A stretch of 64,000 nt of DNA from Gemmatimonadota bacterium (GCA_009838845.1 VXRD01000126.1:1-64000); one strand, 5' to 3'. Shown: positions 52,240 to 62,380, counted from the first letter of the stretch. Notes: a model not told the origin generated them from the sequence alone. Translations and numbers: made by a program.

Positions 52240-53360
52240 GGATGAGTGCCGTGAAGCACCCCCTGCTGATTTTGCTATTGGGCCTGTGCATTGGCCTGGC
52301 ACTATTTCCCCTGCTCAATCGGTCTTCGTCCAACACGAGCGCGGTAAGTACAAGTATTGAGACTTCGCGCCGAAATGCCATTGTTCGAGCGATTGAAAAT
52401 GTGGCACCAGCCGTCGTTAGTATCAACACGGTTTACGATCGGGATTATCCCCGATATCCCGATCGCTTTTTTGAACCCTTTGAACCTTTGTCCAACAGGC
52501 AGCGCATTCCCGGAATCGGCTCGGGATTCGTGATCCAAACCGATGGTTATATCCTGACCAGCAGCCATGTTGTCGATGGTGCTAAGGAAATTTTTGTAAT
52601 TTTTCCCGACGGGCGTGGTTTTGATGTTCTCGACGTTTTTATAGATCGCCAGTGGGACCTTGCAGTTTTGCAAATTGATGCCGATAGCCTCTATGTTCCC
52701 GAGATTGGGACATCTGAAAGCGTCATTATAGGCGAATGGGCAATCGCGCTTGGAAATCCTTTCGGCCTGCACTTTGAAGATCTCAACCCCACCGTTACGG
52801 TTGGTGTTATTAGTGCAGTAGATCGCATTGTTCGCCCAGAGCAAAACGAACGCGCGTACAAAGGCATGATTCAAACGGATGCTTCAATTAATCCGGGCAA
52901 CAGCGGCGGCCCTCTGGTGAACAGTCTCGGCCGAGTTATTGGCGTTAATTCATTTATTTTTTCACAGGGCGGATCATTGGGTATCGGTTTTGCAGTGCCC
53001 ATTGATCGCGCAATCCAGGTGGCCTGCCAGCTCATTGACCAGGGTAGCCGCGAGTTCTGGACCGGGCTGGACATTCACAACATCAACTCGCACATTGCTC
53101 GCACCCTTGGGGTTCAGACAATTAAAGGTGCTTTGATCACCGTCGTTGATCCCCTCAGCCCGGGCGAAAGTGCCGGGTTGCTGCCCGGCGATGTGATTGT
53201 GATGGTCAACGATAAACACACCAGTAGTGCAGATGATGTCGTAGATGCTTTTCGGTACGCGGCTGTTGGCGATACATTTGGTCTCAAAATTTTGCGTGGT
53301 CGAGGAGGTCGCGTATTTGATACCCAACTCGTCTTAGAGGCCGACCCGCGCAACGAGTAA
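52236..53360 (+). CDS. HtrA/Deg-type serine protease
   Basis: A 374-aa envelope protease with an N-terminal hydrophobic anchor ('PLLILLLGLCIGLALFPLL'). The trypsin-like triad is visible: His in 'TSSHVVDGA', Asp in 'RQWDLAVLQID' and Ser in 'NPGNSGGPLVNS'. A single PDZ domain (~285-370: 'GALITVVDPLSPGESAGLLP') follows, so it resembles DegS or single-PDZ HtrA. It likely acts in periplasmic quality control. The start is uncertain: GTG 52236 overlaps truA; ATG 52242 and GTG 52251 are alternatives, the last with GAGG 9 nt upstream. Confidence 0.92.
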   Translation: MRMSAVKHPLLILLLGLCIGLALFPLLNRSSSNTSAVSTSIETSRRNAIVRAIENVAPAVVSINTVYDRDYPRYPDRFFEPFEPLSNRQRIPGIGSGFVIQTDGYILTSSHVVDGAKEIFVIFPDGRGFDVLDVFIDRQWDLAVLQIDADSLYVPEIGTSESVIIGEWAIALGNPFGLHFEDLNPTVTVGVISAVDRIVRPEQNERAYKGMIQTDASINPGNSGGPLVNSLGRVIGVNSFIFSQGGSLGIGFAVPIDRAIQVACQLIDQGSREFWTGLDIHNINSHIARTLGVQTIKGALITVVDPLSPGESAGLLPGDVIVMVNDKHTSSADDVVDAFRYAAVGDTFGLKILRGRGGRVFDTQLVLEADPRNE

Positions 53361-53375
53361 TTCCCGATTGGAGTC

Positions 53376-54107
53376 ATGTCAATGAATGCCAAAGCAGCAC
53401 TGCCCAGCCTGTTTACCATTAGCAGTTTGTTTTGTGGCTTTTTATCTATGTACTACGCTGTGAATGGGCGTTTTATCGGAGCAGCACTTCTCATCGTTAT
53501 TGCGGGACTTCTCGATGCGTGCGACGGAAAAATTGCGCGATACTTCCATACGTCCAGCAACTTTGGCGTCCAATTTGACTCCATTGTCGATGTCTGCTCT
53601 TTTGGCGTGGCCCCGGCTCTGCTCATGTTGTACTATCTCGATACCTTGCTGGTCATTCGGTGGTTGCCTTTTGTCGTTTGTTTTTTGTTTCTTCTGTGCG
53701 GTGCGCTGAGGCTGGCGCGTTTCAACGCACAATTAAAGGGATTTGACAAAGAGAGTTTCTTCGGCCTCCCGATTCCAACGGCAGCGGGTACTCTGGCCGC
53801 ATATATTCTTTTTACAGAACGGGTGTGGCAGAGTAGTACCCACGCGCCTCATATTGCCATTGCCCTGTGCGTTGTGCTCTCATTTCTCATGATCAGTACA
53901 ATCGAATACAGTGTATTTTCGAGGTTATCTATTGAAACCAGACGCGATCGCGTTCGCTTGATTTTTCTACTATGTGTTATTGTGCTTATGTTTTTTTATA
54001 CTTATGAAGTATTCTTTCCCATGGCACTCGCCATTTCCTTATCTGGCCTGTTCAGATGGTTGTATTACACTATCACAAACCGCGAAGTGGCAGATGTACG
54101 GGACTAA
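53376..54107 (+). CDS. pssA: CDP-diacylglycerol-serine O-phosphatidyltransferase
   Basis: A 243-aa membrane enzyme making phosphatidylserine for membrane lipids. The CDP-alcohol phosphotransferase motif is intact: 'LLDACDGKIARYFHTS', then 'NFGVQFDSIVDVCSFG', matching D-x2-DG-x2-AR-x8-G-x3-D-x3-D. Seven or eight helices are expected. 'LPIPTAAGTLAAY' is usual for PssA. It lies 15 bp after the protease gene, with GGAG upstream of the ATG at 53376. Confidence 0.92.
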   Translation: MSMNAKAALPSLFTISSLFCGFLSMYYAVNGRFIGAALLIVIAGLLDACDGKIARYFHTSSNFGVQFDSIVDVCSFGVAPALLMLYYLDTLLVIRWLPFVVCFLFLLCGALRLARFNAQLKGFDKESFFGLPIPTAAGTLAAYILFTERVWQSSTHAPHIAIALCVVLSFLMISTIEYSVFSRLSIETRRDRVRLIFLLCVIVLMFFYTYEVFFPMALAISLSGLFRWLYYTITNREVADVRD

Positions 54108-54135
54108 AAATTCACCTTTTTAAAAAAGCGCGGTT

Positions 54136-54414
54136 ATGGGGCGAAAAAGTCTGGGAATTCTCATTGTTGCGATTGTTATCGGCATTCTTGCCGGTAACGT
54201 GGTTGGTCAGATCCTCGCTGTTATTTTTGACGGTCTCGGTTTGGAAAATAATGTGGTAGAAAAAGTGCTTATTGAATCTTATGTCTATAAGCTCAATCCC
54301 ATTGAGATCAACTTGATCGTTATGACCCTTACACTTGGTTTTTCGCTCAACTTCAATGTGTTGAGCTTTCTCGGTATAGGAATAGCCTGGTATTACGTCA
54401 AGTATTCCTATTGA
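54136..54414 (+). CDS. DUF4321 family small membrane protein
   Basis: A 92-aa protein with two membrane helices: 'SLGILIVAIVIGILAGNVVG' and 'FNVLSFLGIGIAWYYV'. The layout and the middle 'LNPIEINLIVMTLTLGFSLNFNV' recall DUF4321 proteins, found in many phyla often near housekeeping genes; their function is unknown. The ribosome site is weak (GCGCGG). It lies between pssA and tatA in the same orientation. Confidence 0.7.
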   Translation: MGRKSLGILIVAIVIGILAGNVVGQILAVIFDGLGLENNVVEKVLIESYVYKLNPIEINLIVMTLTLGFSLNFNVLSFLGIGIAWYYVKYSY

Positions 54415-54435
54415 GTTAATTTTTGGAGGTGCGAT

Positions 54436-54690
54436 ATGTTCGGCATGGGACCATGGGAAATCGTGATGATTTTGGTCGTTGTTTTGCTGGTATTTGGTGC
54501 AAAACGCATTCCCGAAATTGCCCAGTCACTGGGCAAGGGCATTACCGAATTTAAGCGTGGTGTGAAAGACGTTCAGACCGAAATAGAAAATAACGTCAAT
54601 ACTGATCTGCCCCCCGAACAGCAACCCGCGCAGACCACGCAGACCACACAGACCACACAGACCACATCGGGTACAGAAACAAAATCGTAA
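54436..54690 (+). CDS. tatA: Sec-independent translocase subunit TatA
   Basis: This 84-aa pore-forming subunit of the twin-arginine export system begins 'FGMGPWEIVMILVVVLLVFG' (the membrane helix), then 'AKRIPEIAQSLGKGITEFKRG' (the amphipathic helix with its hinge). Both are textbook. The C-terminus is a low-complexity TTQ repeat, encoded by tandem cagaccac units at 54632-54665. TatC is not in the window. At least one Tat substrate, the dioxygenase at 20169, is. GGAGG precedes the ATG. Confidence 0.94.
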   Translation: MFGMGPWEIVMILVVVLLVFGAKRIPEIAQSLGKGITEFKRGVKDVQTEIENNVNTDLPPEQQPAQTTQTTQTTQTTSGTETKS

Positions 54691-54702
54691 TCTGGAGGCA
54701 GG

Positions 54703-56160
54703 GTGTCTGACGACTCTGTTTTTTCCGTCCAAACAGCGCGGGAGCTTGTACAGGGCATTCGCAGGGGTACGCACACTGCCCGCGAAATAACGGAAGAAAT
54801 CCTCGCGCACATCCAAAATACAAATCCCGATATCAATGCCTTCATCACCATTGATGAAGAAGGCGCGCTCAAAGCTGCAGATGCTGTCGATCAAAAGGCC
54901 GCAGAGGGTCAGGTCCCTGGCCCTCTTGCCGGCATCCCGATTGCCCTGAAAGATGTGTTGTGTACCAAAGGGCTGCGCACGACCTGTGCTTCAAAAATTC
55001 TCGACAATTTTATCCCACCTTATGATGCAACCGTTGTTACCCGTCTGCGTCAGGCCGATGCAATCATCCTGGGCAAACTCAATATGGATGAGTTTGCCAT
55101 GGGTTCTTCCAGCGAAAATTCCCATTTTGGTGCGGTCAAAAATCCACGCGATCAGACCCGCGTAACAGGCGGATCCAGCGGCGGTTCTGCAGCTGCTGTT
55201 GCTGCCGGTCAGGCTCTTATGACTCTGGGGTCTGACACTGGGGGGTCTGTTCGTTTGCCCGCATCTTTCTGCGGTGTGGTGGGGCTTAAACCCACTTATG
55301 GTCGCGTTTCTCGTTATGGCTTGATCGCTTATGCCTCTTCTCTCGACCAGATTGGTCCATTCGCGCGTACTGTCGAAGATGCGGCCACCCTGCTCGGTGT
55401 CATCGCCGGGCACGATTCCCGAGATTCTACCTCTGCCCATGTACCGGTACCCGATTACCTTTTGGCTTGCCAAAGAGGCGTTGATGGTCTCACCATTGGC
55501 TTGCCGATGGAGTTTTTCGGCGAGGGCCTGCAAGCCGACGTTCGCGATGCTGTCATGCAGGGGGTTGAAATTCTGAAAAAAAATGGCGCGTCTATTCACG
55601 AAGTTTCGCTGCCAACTGCTGGACATCCCGCTTTTGCTATTGCCGCATATTATATTATCGCTACGGCTGAGGCATCGTCAAATTTGTCGCGTTATGATGG
55701 GGTGAAATACGGCTTCCGCGATGAGGCAGAAAACCTGATTGATATGTATGTTCAAACGCGCAGCAAGGGTTTTGGCGCAGAGGTCAAGCGCCGCATTATG
55801 CTGGGGACTTATGCGCTGAGTGCGGGGTATTACGATGCGTATTATCGCAAGGCGCAACAGGTGCGCACGCTTATTCGTCGGGATTTTGAGCGCGCGTTTG
55901 AATCCTGCGATCTCCTCGCTTCGCCCGTATCGCCTACTCCGGCATTTAAGTTGGGTGAAAAACTCGACGATCCGCTTCAGATGTATCTTTCCGATATTTA
56001 TACTGTTTCCGTGAATCTCGCTGGTATTCCCGGTATTTCGGTGCCTTGTGGCACATCGACTGAAGGCTTGCCCGTGGGCTTGCAATTGCTGGGCAATGCT
56101 TTTGCCGAAGAGACCATTTTGAGCGCGTCTGCGGTTGTTGAAAGAGAGTTGGCGTCATGA
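54703..56160 (+). CDS. gatA: Asp/Glu-tRNA amidotransferase subunit A
   Basis: This 485-aa amidase releases ammonia from glutamine for GatB. The Ser-cisSer-Lys triad is visible: Lys in '[13 protein letters not shown]', '[13 protein letters not shown]' and '[15 protein letters not shown]'. '[14 protein letters not shown]' and '[11 protein letters not shown]' are typical. GTG start at 54703 with GGAGG. It overlaps gatB by 4 bp. The presence of GatAB indicates that Gln-tRNA and/or Asn-tRNA are made by transamidation; gatC is not adjacent. Confidence 0.95.
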   Translation: MSDDSVFSVQTARELVQGIRRGTHTAREITEEILAHIQNTNPDINAFITIDEEGALKAADAVDQKAAEGQVPGPLAGIPIALKDVLCTKGLRTTCASKILDNFIPPYDATVVTRLRQADAIILGKLNMDEFAMGSSSENSHFGAVKNPRDQTRVTGGSSGGSAAAVAAGQALMTLGSDTGGSVRLPASFCGVVGLKPTYGRVSRYGLIAYASSLDQIGPFARTVEDAATLLGVIAGHDSRDSTSAHVPVPDYLLACQRGVDGLTIGLPMEFFGEGLQADVRDAVMQGVEILKKNGASIHEVSLPTAGHPAFAIAAYYIIATAEASSNLSRYDGVKYGFRDEAENLIDMYVQTRSKGFGAEVKRRIMLGTYALSAGYYDAYYRKAQQVRTLIRRDFERAFESCDLLASPVSPTPAFKLGEKLDDPLQMYLSDIYTVSVNLAGIPGISVPCGTSTEGLPVGLQLLGNAFAEETILSASAVVERELAS

Positions 56161-57608
56161 ATTACGAATCTGTCATCGGCCTGGAAGTGCACGCCCAACT
56201 TGCGACCACTACGAAAATTTTTTGCGGATGTAGCGCTGAATTTGGCGCCGATCCCAATACCCATGTTTGTCCGGTGTGTTTGGGCTTGCCGGGTGCGCTT
56301 CCCGTGTTGAATCAGAATGTGGTTGAACTGGCGATGCGCGTTGCACTATCTGCGGGTTGCGCGATTCAACCGCGCAGTCGTTTTTTGCGGAAGAATTATT
56401 TTTATCCCGATCTGCCCAAGGGGTATCAAATCTCGCAGTTTCAATCGAATGAAGAAATGCCTCTGGCTACTGGTGGGGGTGTTGACGTGCCCACGGCTGA
56501 CGGTGGTAGGAAGACCATTCGCCTTACGCGTATCCATATGGAAGAAGATGCTGGCAAGAGCATCCACCAGGAGGCCTTTGTGGCTGCAGGGGAGTCTCTC
56601 GTGGATGTCAATCGCTGTGGCGTGCCGCTTATCGAGATTGTGAGTGAGCCGGATCTTTCGACGTCGGAGGAAGTTTTTTACTATCTGACGAGTTTGCATC
56701 AATTGCTGGTGTACACGGGGGTGTCCGAAGGCGATATGGAAAAAGGACATATGCGAATTGATGCCAATGTGTCGATTCGACCCGTTGGAGAAACCCAACT
56801 CGGCACGAAGGTTGAGATCAAAAATGTCAATTCTTTTCGCAATTGCCAGCGCGCTATCGAGTCCGAGATTCAGCGGCAGATTGATTTGGTTGAGACCGGC
56901 GGTGAGATTGAGCAGGCGACGATGCTCTATGACCCCGATCACAATATTTTGCGGGCTATGCGTACAAAAGAGGAGTCGGACGATTATCGCTATTTTCCCG
57001 ATCCGGATCTGGTCCCATTGGTCGTAGATGATGCCTGGGTCGCGCGCGTTCAGAGCCAGATTCCAGAGTTGCCAGAGGACAAACGCGCGCGTTTTGCAGA
57101 GGTTTACGATATTTCCGGCGATCAGATTGATGTGCTTACCGCAGATCGAGATGTTGCGGATTATTTTGAAGCCGCGGTTGCGACGGGTGTGCAGAGCAGG
57201 CTCGTGGCCAATTGGATACAGGGCGATGTGATGCGCGTTCTGAATGACCGGAAGATCGCGATTGGCGATTTGTGCGTTTCAGCCGAACGCCTTGCGGAAT
57301 TGATTGGTTTGATCGATAAGGGCGATATTAGCACCAGTATCGCGCGAACGGTTTTCGACGATATGGTGGAGACAGGGGATAGTCCTGCGGCTATTGTGGA
57401 GAAGAAGGGGCTTGTGCAGATTAGCGATGCGGGTGAACTCGATGGCGTGATCGATCAGATTATTGCGGATAATCCCGAGGAGGTTGAGCGGTTTAAAGGC
57501 GGCGATCAAAAGCTTATGGGGTTCTTTATGGGCCAGCTTATGAGGGCCACAAAGGGCCAGGCCAATCCCCAAAAAGCCAGTCAGTTGTTGCGGGAGAAGT
57601 TGAGTTGA
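56157..57608 (+). CDS. gatB: Asp/Glu-tRNA amidotransferase subunit B
   Basis: This 483-aa subunit binds misacylated tRNA and transfers the amide. Family motifs: '[20 protein letters not shown]', '[19 protein letters not shown]', '[18 protein letters not shown]', '[11 protein letters not shown]' and '[10 protein letters not shown]'. The C-terminal YqeY-like domain ends '[10 protein letters not shown]'. Zinc cysteines (CGC and CPVC) are kept. Overlaps gatA (ATGA) and is followed by an unrelated short gene. Confidence 0.95.
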   Translation: MNYESVIGLEVHAQLATTTKIFCGCSAEFGADPNTHVCPVCLGLPGALPVLNQNVVELAMRVALSAGCAIQPRSRFLRKNYFYPDLPKGYQISQFQSNEEMPLATGGGVDVPTADGGRKTIRLTRIHMEEDAGKSIHQEAFVAAGESLVDVNRCGVPLIEIVSEPDLSTSEEVFYYLTSLHQLLVYTGVSEGDMEKGHMRIDANVSIRPVGETQLGTKVEIKNVNSFRNCQRAIESEIQRQIDLVETGGEIEQATMLYDPDHNILRAMRTKEESDDYRYFPDPDLVPLVVDDAWVARVQSQIPELPEDKRARFAEVYDISGDQIDVLTADRDVADYFEAAVATGVQSRLVANWIQGDVMRVLNDRKIAIGDLCVSAERLAELIGLIDKGDISTSIARTVFDDMVETGDSPAAIVEKKGLVQISDAGELDGVIDQIIADNPEEVERFKGGDQKLMGFFMGQLMRATKGQANPQKASQLLREKLS

Positions 57609-57670
57609 TATAAATCGAAGAAAGGTACTGAAAAACGACTTCTTCAAATGTCTCTACAGAAGCAACAAAA

Positions 57671-57880
57671 GTGGCAGATTTAACAATTGATGAGTTTAGA
57701 GAACTCGTGCAGGAAGTTGTCATACAAACGCTCTCTGAAATGATGATTGACCCAGATGAAGGGCTGGAATTGCGCGATGACTTCGTCGAAGAACTGAAGC
57801 AATCCATTGCTGATGTGGAAGCTGGTGGTAAAACTGTACCTGCACAGAAAGTCGCTGAAAGACTGGGGCTGATCTGGTGA
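57671..57880 (+). CDS. Antitoxin-like small acidic protein, no visible toxin partner
   Basis: A 69-aa acidic protein: 'DLTIDEFRELVQEVVIQTL' then 'DPDEGLELRDDFVEELKQSI' and the tail 'TVPAQKVAERLGLIW'. I recall this pattern in small proteins that usually precede RelE/ParE or PIN toxins. Here no toxin ORF follows on either strand before the pectate lyase gene. GTG start at 57671 with no clear ribosome site. An orphan antitoxin or a remnant of a module are both possible; not certain to be expressed. Confidence 0.55.
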   Translation: MADLTIDEFRELVQEVVIQTLSEMMIDPDEGLELRDDFVEELKQSIADVEAGGKTVPAQKVAERLGLIW

Positions 57881-57898
57881 TGTATGGTATGGAATTTA

Positions 57899-59458
57899 CT
57901 ATAGTGTGTTCACGTTATTCTCGGGCCTGGTATAGTCGATAAACTCAGTCGGATTTGTTCCATTGAGGTATTCCTCAATGTTGGTGTATCCGTCGTTGTC
58001 CTTGTCCTTTGAGGTGTCGGCAGCGTCATGCGGATCAAACCCATATCTCTTTTCCCATTCGTCTGGCATACCGTCCGCATCACTGTCAAGCGGAGCAGGC
58101 AGACTTCTGAGTTCGGGCCACCCACCAACATCTGTCTGTGAATCAATAATACCGCATTTTTTTGATTCATCAGGCACGCGGTTATTCTTCTCATATGTTC
58201 CGCCTTCATAAGTGGCATAGCCATTACGGGTTTCGTCAATAATGCGTGTATCCACTGCATCGCGTTTGGGCAGTGAGGCGCCTGCATTCTCAAGAACAGC
58301 GTGATAGGCATCTTCAGCCGTTTGCTGGTTGATAGGTATAGCGTCAAAAGGTCGGTCGAGTTTTAATTTTGGAATATGCGAACTACCGTCCTCAGGCTGC
58401 ACGCCACCATCCCAGTTATTCGCAGTAACTGCGGAATTGCCATGAACCACATTATCGGCAACATACCATTTGCCGAAACCGTCTGCTGAATCATTTGATG
58501 TAGGATTAACAATGCGGTACGTCACCTCACCCGAACGGGTTGCAGGTCCCGGCTTGTAGTAATTGGCTACCATGTTGACTACGGTAAAGTTAAACTTCTC
58601 ATTGCCTGCCTGTTGTTTTTCACCACCATAGGCACTGTTATAACCCCAGTTGTACACCACGTTGTTTCTGAAATCGTTATATCCGCAACCAGAAGCAAAA
58701 CGCGGATTCCGGCTGGTGTGGTGTGCCAGCAGGTTGTGATGGTACGTGCTGCGGTTTGATCCCCATATTCCTCCGAACCCATGGGTGCCTTTAACATGGC
58801 CAGCATCGTACAAACTTTCGGATATCAGACACCATTGAATGGTTACATTTTCGCAATGGTAGATAGAGACTGTTTCATCAATACTCCAACTTGCCGACAC
58901 ATGATCAAGGATAATATTCTTTTGATACCTGCTGGATATGGCATCTGAATCATCGCCGGTTTCATCTCCCAATCTTACCCTTATATACCTGATAATAACT
59001 TCGCTGGTATTAATTGAGAGCGGATATCTCCTGATGCAAATCCCATCACCTGGGGCAGTTTGTCCGGCGATGGTGATGTGCGGGTTGGAGATTCTCAAAC
59101 GCTTTTCAAGGGTAATTGTCCCAGAAACCTGGAACACAACTATCCGCGGACCTTCTACCTCGCATGCCTCGCGCAAGCTGCCTGGTCCGGAGTCGTTCAG
59201 ATTCGTTACAATGATGACTTTTCCGCCCCTACCTCCGCGCGTCATTGCGCCATAACCTTCGGCACCCGGAAATGCTGGAATATCCTCTGCATATACATTC
59301 GGAATCAGTGCGAGAATACCAACACACACTAAAAGCAAACAGATGTGCAGAAGTATCGGCTGGCAAACATATCGCCCAATGCCAATGAGTCGCTTGATGC
59401 GATTGTTCTTGTTTATGCGCCACACTGGCGTTGAAGGTTTACGACCTGTGGCAGACAT
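57899..59458 (-). CDS. Secreted pectate-lyase-like polysaccharide lyase
   Basis: A 519-aa exported right-handed beta-helix protein. A long basic N-region precedes a signal helix ('LLHICLLLVCVGILALI'). 'FPGAEGYGAMTRGGRGGKVI', 'NDSGPGSLREA' and 'PHITIAGQTAPGDGICI' match pectate-lyase (PL1-like) proteins of marine bacteria. 'NIILDHVSASWSIDETVSIY' and 'NRSTYHHNLLAHHTSRNPRF' hold the likely Ca2+ and catalytic sites. The C-terminal ~60 residues ('DSDADGMPDEWEKRYGFDP', 'DKDNDGYTNIEEYLNGTNP') are Ca-binding thrombospondin-3-like repeats. Its neighbours, two sulfatases, suggest a sulfated pectin-like substrate. Confidence 0.87.
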   Translation of the reverse strand: MSATGRKPSTPVWRINKNNRIKRLIGIGRYVCQPILLHICLLLVCVGILALIPNVYAEDIPAFPGAEGYGAMTRGGRGGKVIIVTNLNDSGPGSLREACEVEGPRIVVFQVSGTITLEKRLRISNPHITIAGQTAPGDGICIRRYPLSINTSEVIIRYIRVRLGDETGDDSDAISSRYQKNIILDHVSASWSIDETVSIYHCENVTIQWCLISESLYDAGHVKGTHGFGGIWGSNRSTYHHNLLAHHTSRNPRFASGCGYNDFRNNVVYNWGYNSAYGGEKQQAGNEKFNFTVVNMVANYYKPGPATRSGEVTYRIVNPTSNDSADGFGKWYVADNVVHGNSAVTANNWDGGVQPEDGSSHIPKLKLDRPFDAIPINQQTAEDAYHAVLENAGASLPKRDAVDTRIIDETRNGYATYEGGTYEKNNRVPDESKKCGIIDSQTDVGGWPELRSLPAPLDSDADGMPDEWEKRYGFDPHDAADTSKDKDNDGYTNIEEYLNGTNPTEFIDYTRPENNVNTL

Positions 59459-59467
59459 GATGCCTCC

Positions 59468-60982
59468 TTAAGCTATCACTGGTGCACTCCGTCCCTCGCG
59501 CTCATACTTTTCCAACAAAGCCGTCAACTCTGCTATCACTTCAGGATGTTCTTCATACACATTTGTGGTTTCTTCTTTGTCTGTCTCCATATTGTAAAGT
59601 TGCCCCTCAGTTTCAACCGTGCGATCGGTCTGACCCCCCGATTCCTGTCCCAATACCAGCTTCCATTCGCCTTTCCTGATTGCGAACATCCCCTGACCGG
59701 AGTGATGGACCGTCGCCTCTCGAATTGGTTTCTCAATTTCTTCGCCCAATATCAATGGCAATATATTATAGCTGTCCTCACCCGCATCTTCGGGCAAGGT
59801 CTCACCCGAAAGCGCCGCTACAGTCGCCAGCATATCCGTCATGCAAATCGTCTCATCACAAACTGTTCCCGCCGTTACCTTACCTAGCCAGCGTACCAAA
59901 AAAGGCACGCGGTGTCCGCCTTCATATATATCCGTTTTGTAACCAAAAAACTCTCCGTTGCACCGATGGCTATACGTCAACTGTTTTCTTCCTTGCACAC
60001 TGTGAATCCCTTCATCGATTCTGCCCAACAATTGCCGGGACGGCCAAACCTGACCATACCCATTGTCCGCCAATTTCTGCAACGCTTGCTCAGGATCGCC
60101 TGCAAGCCCGCCGTTATCACTTGAAAAGATCACCAGCGTGTTATCGAGCGCGCCGTGTTTTTCCAATTCTCCCAACAAACGCCCGACAATATCATCTAAT
60201 TCTGCAACCTTATCACCTCTCAATCCCGCCTGACTTTTTCCAATCCACTTATGGGTTGGCAAACACGGACGATGGATGGCCGACGATGGAAAATACAAAA
60301 AGAAAGGATCGTCCTGCCGCTCTTCAAAATGCGTATTCAGCCATGCTTTTGCTTTGCTAAACAGAACTTGATCAATTTTCTCCGACGTATAATCCGGCGA
60401 CATCAATCCCACAGTCGATTCGGTATCATACACTGGCCACTTTCGCTCATCCGGTTCTAAAACTGCGCGATCATTTTCAATAAAACAATACGGTAGCATA
60501 TTGTTTGACGCGTTCAATCCAAAAAAATAATCAAACCCGTGATCCAGGGGGCTTCCCTTTAGTGGTTTGGTAAAATCAATCGCATCAATCTGATGCGGTG
60601 TCCAGACCTCTGGATCAAATGTCTCGCCATCTTTGGCCTGCCATCCCAAACCCAGATGCCATTTGCCAACCGCTGCGGTTGCATATCCATGCGACTTTAA
60701 AAGCGATGCCAGCGTCATTCGCCCTTCGTCTATCAGTGGTTTCGAAAAGTGTGGCAACACGATCCTTTTTAACCAGGTACGCCACGCATACCTTCCCGTC
60801 ATCAATCCGTATCGCGTAGGCGAACACATCGCCGAGTTGGTATGCGCATCGGTAAATCGCATTCCTTCCGCTGCTATCCGATCCAGATTTGGTGTTGGAA
60901 TTTTCGACTCGGGATTATTTGCTCGTACATCACCAAATCCGAGGTCGTCTGCCAGAATAAAAACGATATTGGGTTTACTCAT
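59468..60982 (-). CDS. Sulfatase (arylsulfatase family)
   Basis: A 504-aa Cys-type sulfatase with no obvious signal peptide. 'PNIVFILADDLGFGDV' carries the metal Asp pair; the formylglycine motif is 'SAMCSPTRYGLMTGR' (C-x-P-x-R); 'VGKWHLGLGWQ' and 'FSSDNGGL' are further metal or active-site motifs. It needs a formylglycine-generating or anaerobic sulfatase-maturing enzyme, not in this window. The start at 60982 (second of two adjacent ATGs) has AGGAG 6 nt upstream; TTG at 61000 is another possibility. Ten bp separate it from the lyase gene. Confidence 0.92.
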   Translation of the reverse strand: MSKPNIVFILADDLGFGDVRANNPESKIPTPNLDRIAAEGMRFTDAHTNSAMCSPTRYGLMTGRYAWRTWLKRIVLPHFSKPLIDEGRMTLASLLKSHGYATAAVGKWHLGLGWQAKDGETFDPEVWTPHQIDAIDFTKPLKGSPLDHGFDYFFGLNASNNMLPYCFIENDRAVLEPDERKWPVYDTESTVGLMSPDYTSEKIDQVLFSKAKAWLNTHFEERQDDPFFLYFPSSAIHRPCLPTHKWIGKSQAGLRGDKVAELDDIVGRLLGELEKHGALDNTLVIFSSDNGGLAGDPEQALQKLADNGYGQVWPSRQLLGRIDEGIHSVQGRKQLTYSHRCNGEFFGYKTDIYEGGHRVPFLVRWLGKVTAGTVCDETICMTDMLATVAALSGETLPEDAGEDSYNILPLILGEEIEKPIREATVHHSGQGMFAIRKGEWKLVLGQESGGQTDRTVETEGQLYNMETDKEETTNVYEEHPEVIAELTALLEKYEREGRSAPVIA

Positions 60983-60996
60983 CATGATCTCCTTTC

Positions 60997-62355
60997 TCAA
61001 CCGCGTAGCCAGGCCCCTTCTTTGAATCTCTCGTCTAACCGACTGCCAAGCTCCTTCACGATATCTGGATTTTCACGCGCGATATTGTCCAGTTCATTCG
61101 GATCATTTTCCAGGTCGTAAAGCTCATTGATATCGTTGTTGTTTTCGATCAGTTTGTGTGTTTTCGTCCGGATCAACCTGAAACGACCAATTTGGCTGAC
61201 CGATTCTGTGCGATGATCATCCGTCTCGCCTCTCAAAACGGGTCCCAATGACTGCGCGTCGATATTTTCCTGTGGTGGCAATCCGGCCCATTCGCAGATT
61301 GTCGCGTTGGTATCGATCAATTCTACTGGTTCTGCCGATACCCTGCCCCCTTCAATACCAGGTCCAGCCACAATAAGCGGCACGCGCAACGAAGCCTCAT
61401 AGGGCACGCTTTTGCCGTAAAGCCCGTGGTCGCCGAGCATTTCACCGTGATCGCTGGCAAAAATAATGTACGTATTGTCCATCATTCCCCGTTTTTCAAC
61501 CGCGTCTAATATTTCGCCAATTTGAGCGTCAATCAGTTCGATGTACGCACAATATTGCCGTCGCGTCTCCAGAATCTCAGCCCCGGTCAGACCTTTTCTG
61601 CTGCTTTCAATATTTTTTGGTTTACCTTTGCTCGTTGCTGGGATCGGAGCTGGCATCTCGGCGTTGCGATATCGTTCGGCATATTCGGTCGGTGGATCAA
61701 ATGGGCTGTGTGGTCCCACAAAACTCACGAATAAATGCCAGGGGAAATCGCCTGGTATGTCTTCGATCCACTGTACAGATCGCTGTCCTATGTACGTATC
61801 TGCAAATGCTTCTGTTGGGAGTACCGAATCATGACACGAGGCGGGGCCACTTCGCGCTGAATAATCATCGACAAACGCATCGAGTAGTCCTTTTTCTTTT
61901 AAAAAATGATTGTAGGGTCCCTGGGGAATTCTGCCCCTGCCAGCATGGCTTTTGCCTTCAACTTCGACGGGATGCGTGAACCCCCACATATACGTAGCTG
62001 GCCTATCGCCATCGCGTCCATTGTACCCATCGGGTTTTGCCAGATCCAGTTTGCCCACGCATCCCACGTAGTAATTGTGATCGCGTAGCCGTTGGTAATA
62101 GGTTGTGGCTGTGCGCGGCAGAAAATTGTTGTTACCCAGCGCCCCCAGGCGAACGGGTTGCAGGCCGGATGCGACCGCAATGCGAGATGGCGCGCAAACC
62201 GGACAATTTGTTATACATTGTGTAAACTGAATGCCGCGCTCTGCCAGCCGGTCCAGATTGGATGTTTTGACAAAATCAGCACCCATTGATCCCAGATAAT
62301 CCCATCGGTGCTGGTCGTCCATGATATAGAGAATATTCGGTCGATTCTGAGACAT
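60997..62355 (-). CDS. Sulfatase (second, choline-sulfatase-like group)
   Basis: A 452-aa Cys-type sulfatase: 'PNILYIMDDQHRWDYLG' holds the first metal ligands and 'NCPVCAPSRIAVASGL' the formylglycine motif C-x-P-x-R. 'FVSFVGPHSPFDPP', 'YIIFASDHGEMLGDHGL' and 'YGKSVPYEASLRVPLIV' are typical of the choline-sulfatase/N-sulfoglucosamine-like clade. No signal peptide. It differs clearly from the neighbouring sulfatase, so the two probably cut different sulfate esters. GGAG precedes its ATG (minus strand). 14-bp gap to the next gene. Confidence 0.92.
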   Translation of the reverse strand: MSQNRPNILYIMDDQHRWDYLGSMGADFVKTSNLDRLAERGIQFTQCITNCPVCAPSRIAVASGLQPVRLGALGNNNFLPRTATTYYQRLRDHNYYVGCVGKLDLAKPDGYNGRDGDRPATYMWGFTHPVEVEGKSHAGRGRIPQGPYNHFLKEKGLLDAFVDDYSARSGPASCHDSVLPTEAFADTYIGQRSVQWIEDIPGDFPWHLFVSFVGPHSPFDPPTEYAERYRNAEMPAPIPATSKGKPKNIESSRKGLTGAEILETRRQYCAYIELIDAQIGEILDAVEKRGMMDNTYIIFASDHGEMLGDHGLYGKSVPYEASLRVPLIVAGPGIEGGRVSAEPVELIDTNATICEWAGLPPQENIDAQSLGPVLRGETDDHRTESVSQIGRFRLIRTKTHKLIENNNDINELYDLENDPNELDNIARENPDIVKELGSRLDERFKEGAWLRG

Positions 62356-62380
62356 AGGTTCTCCATTTTTAGATGTGTTG

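Noticed and set aside
54632-54665. cagaccac tandem units as a CRISPR-like or mobile repeat
   Set aside because: They are 8-9 bp units wholly inside tatA and simply encode its TTQ tail.
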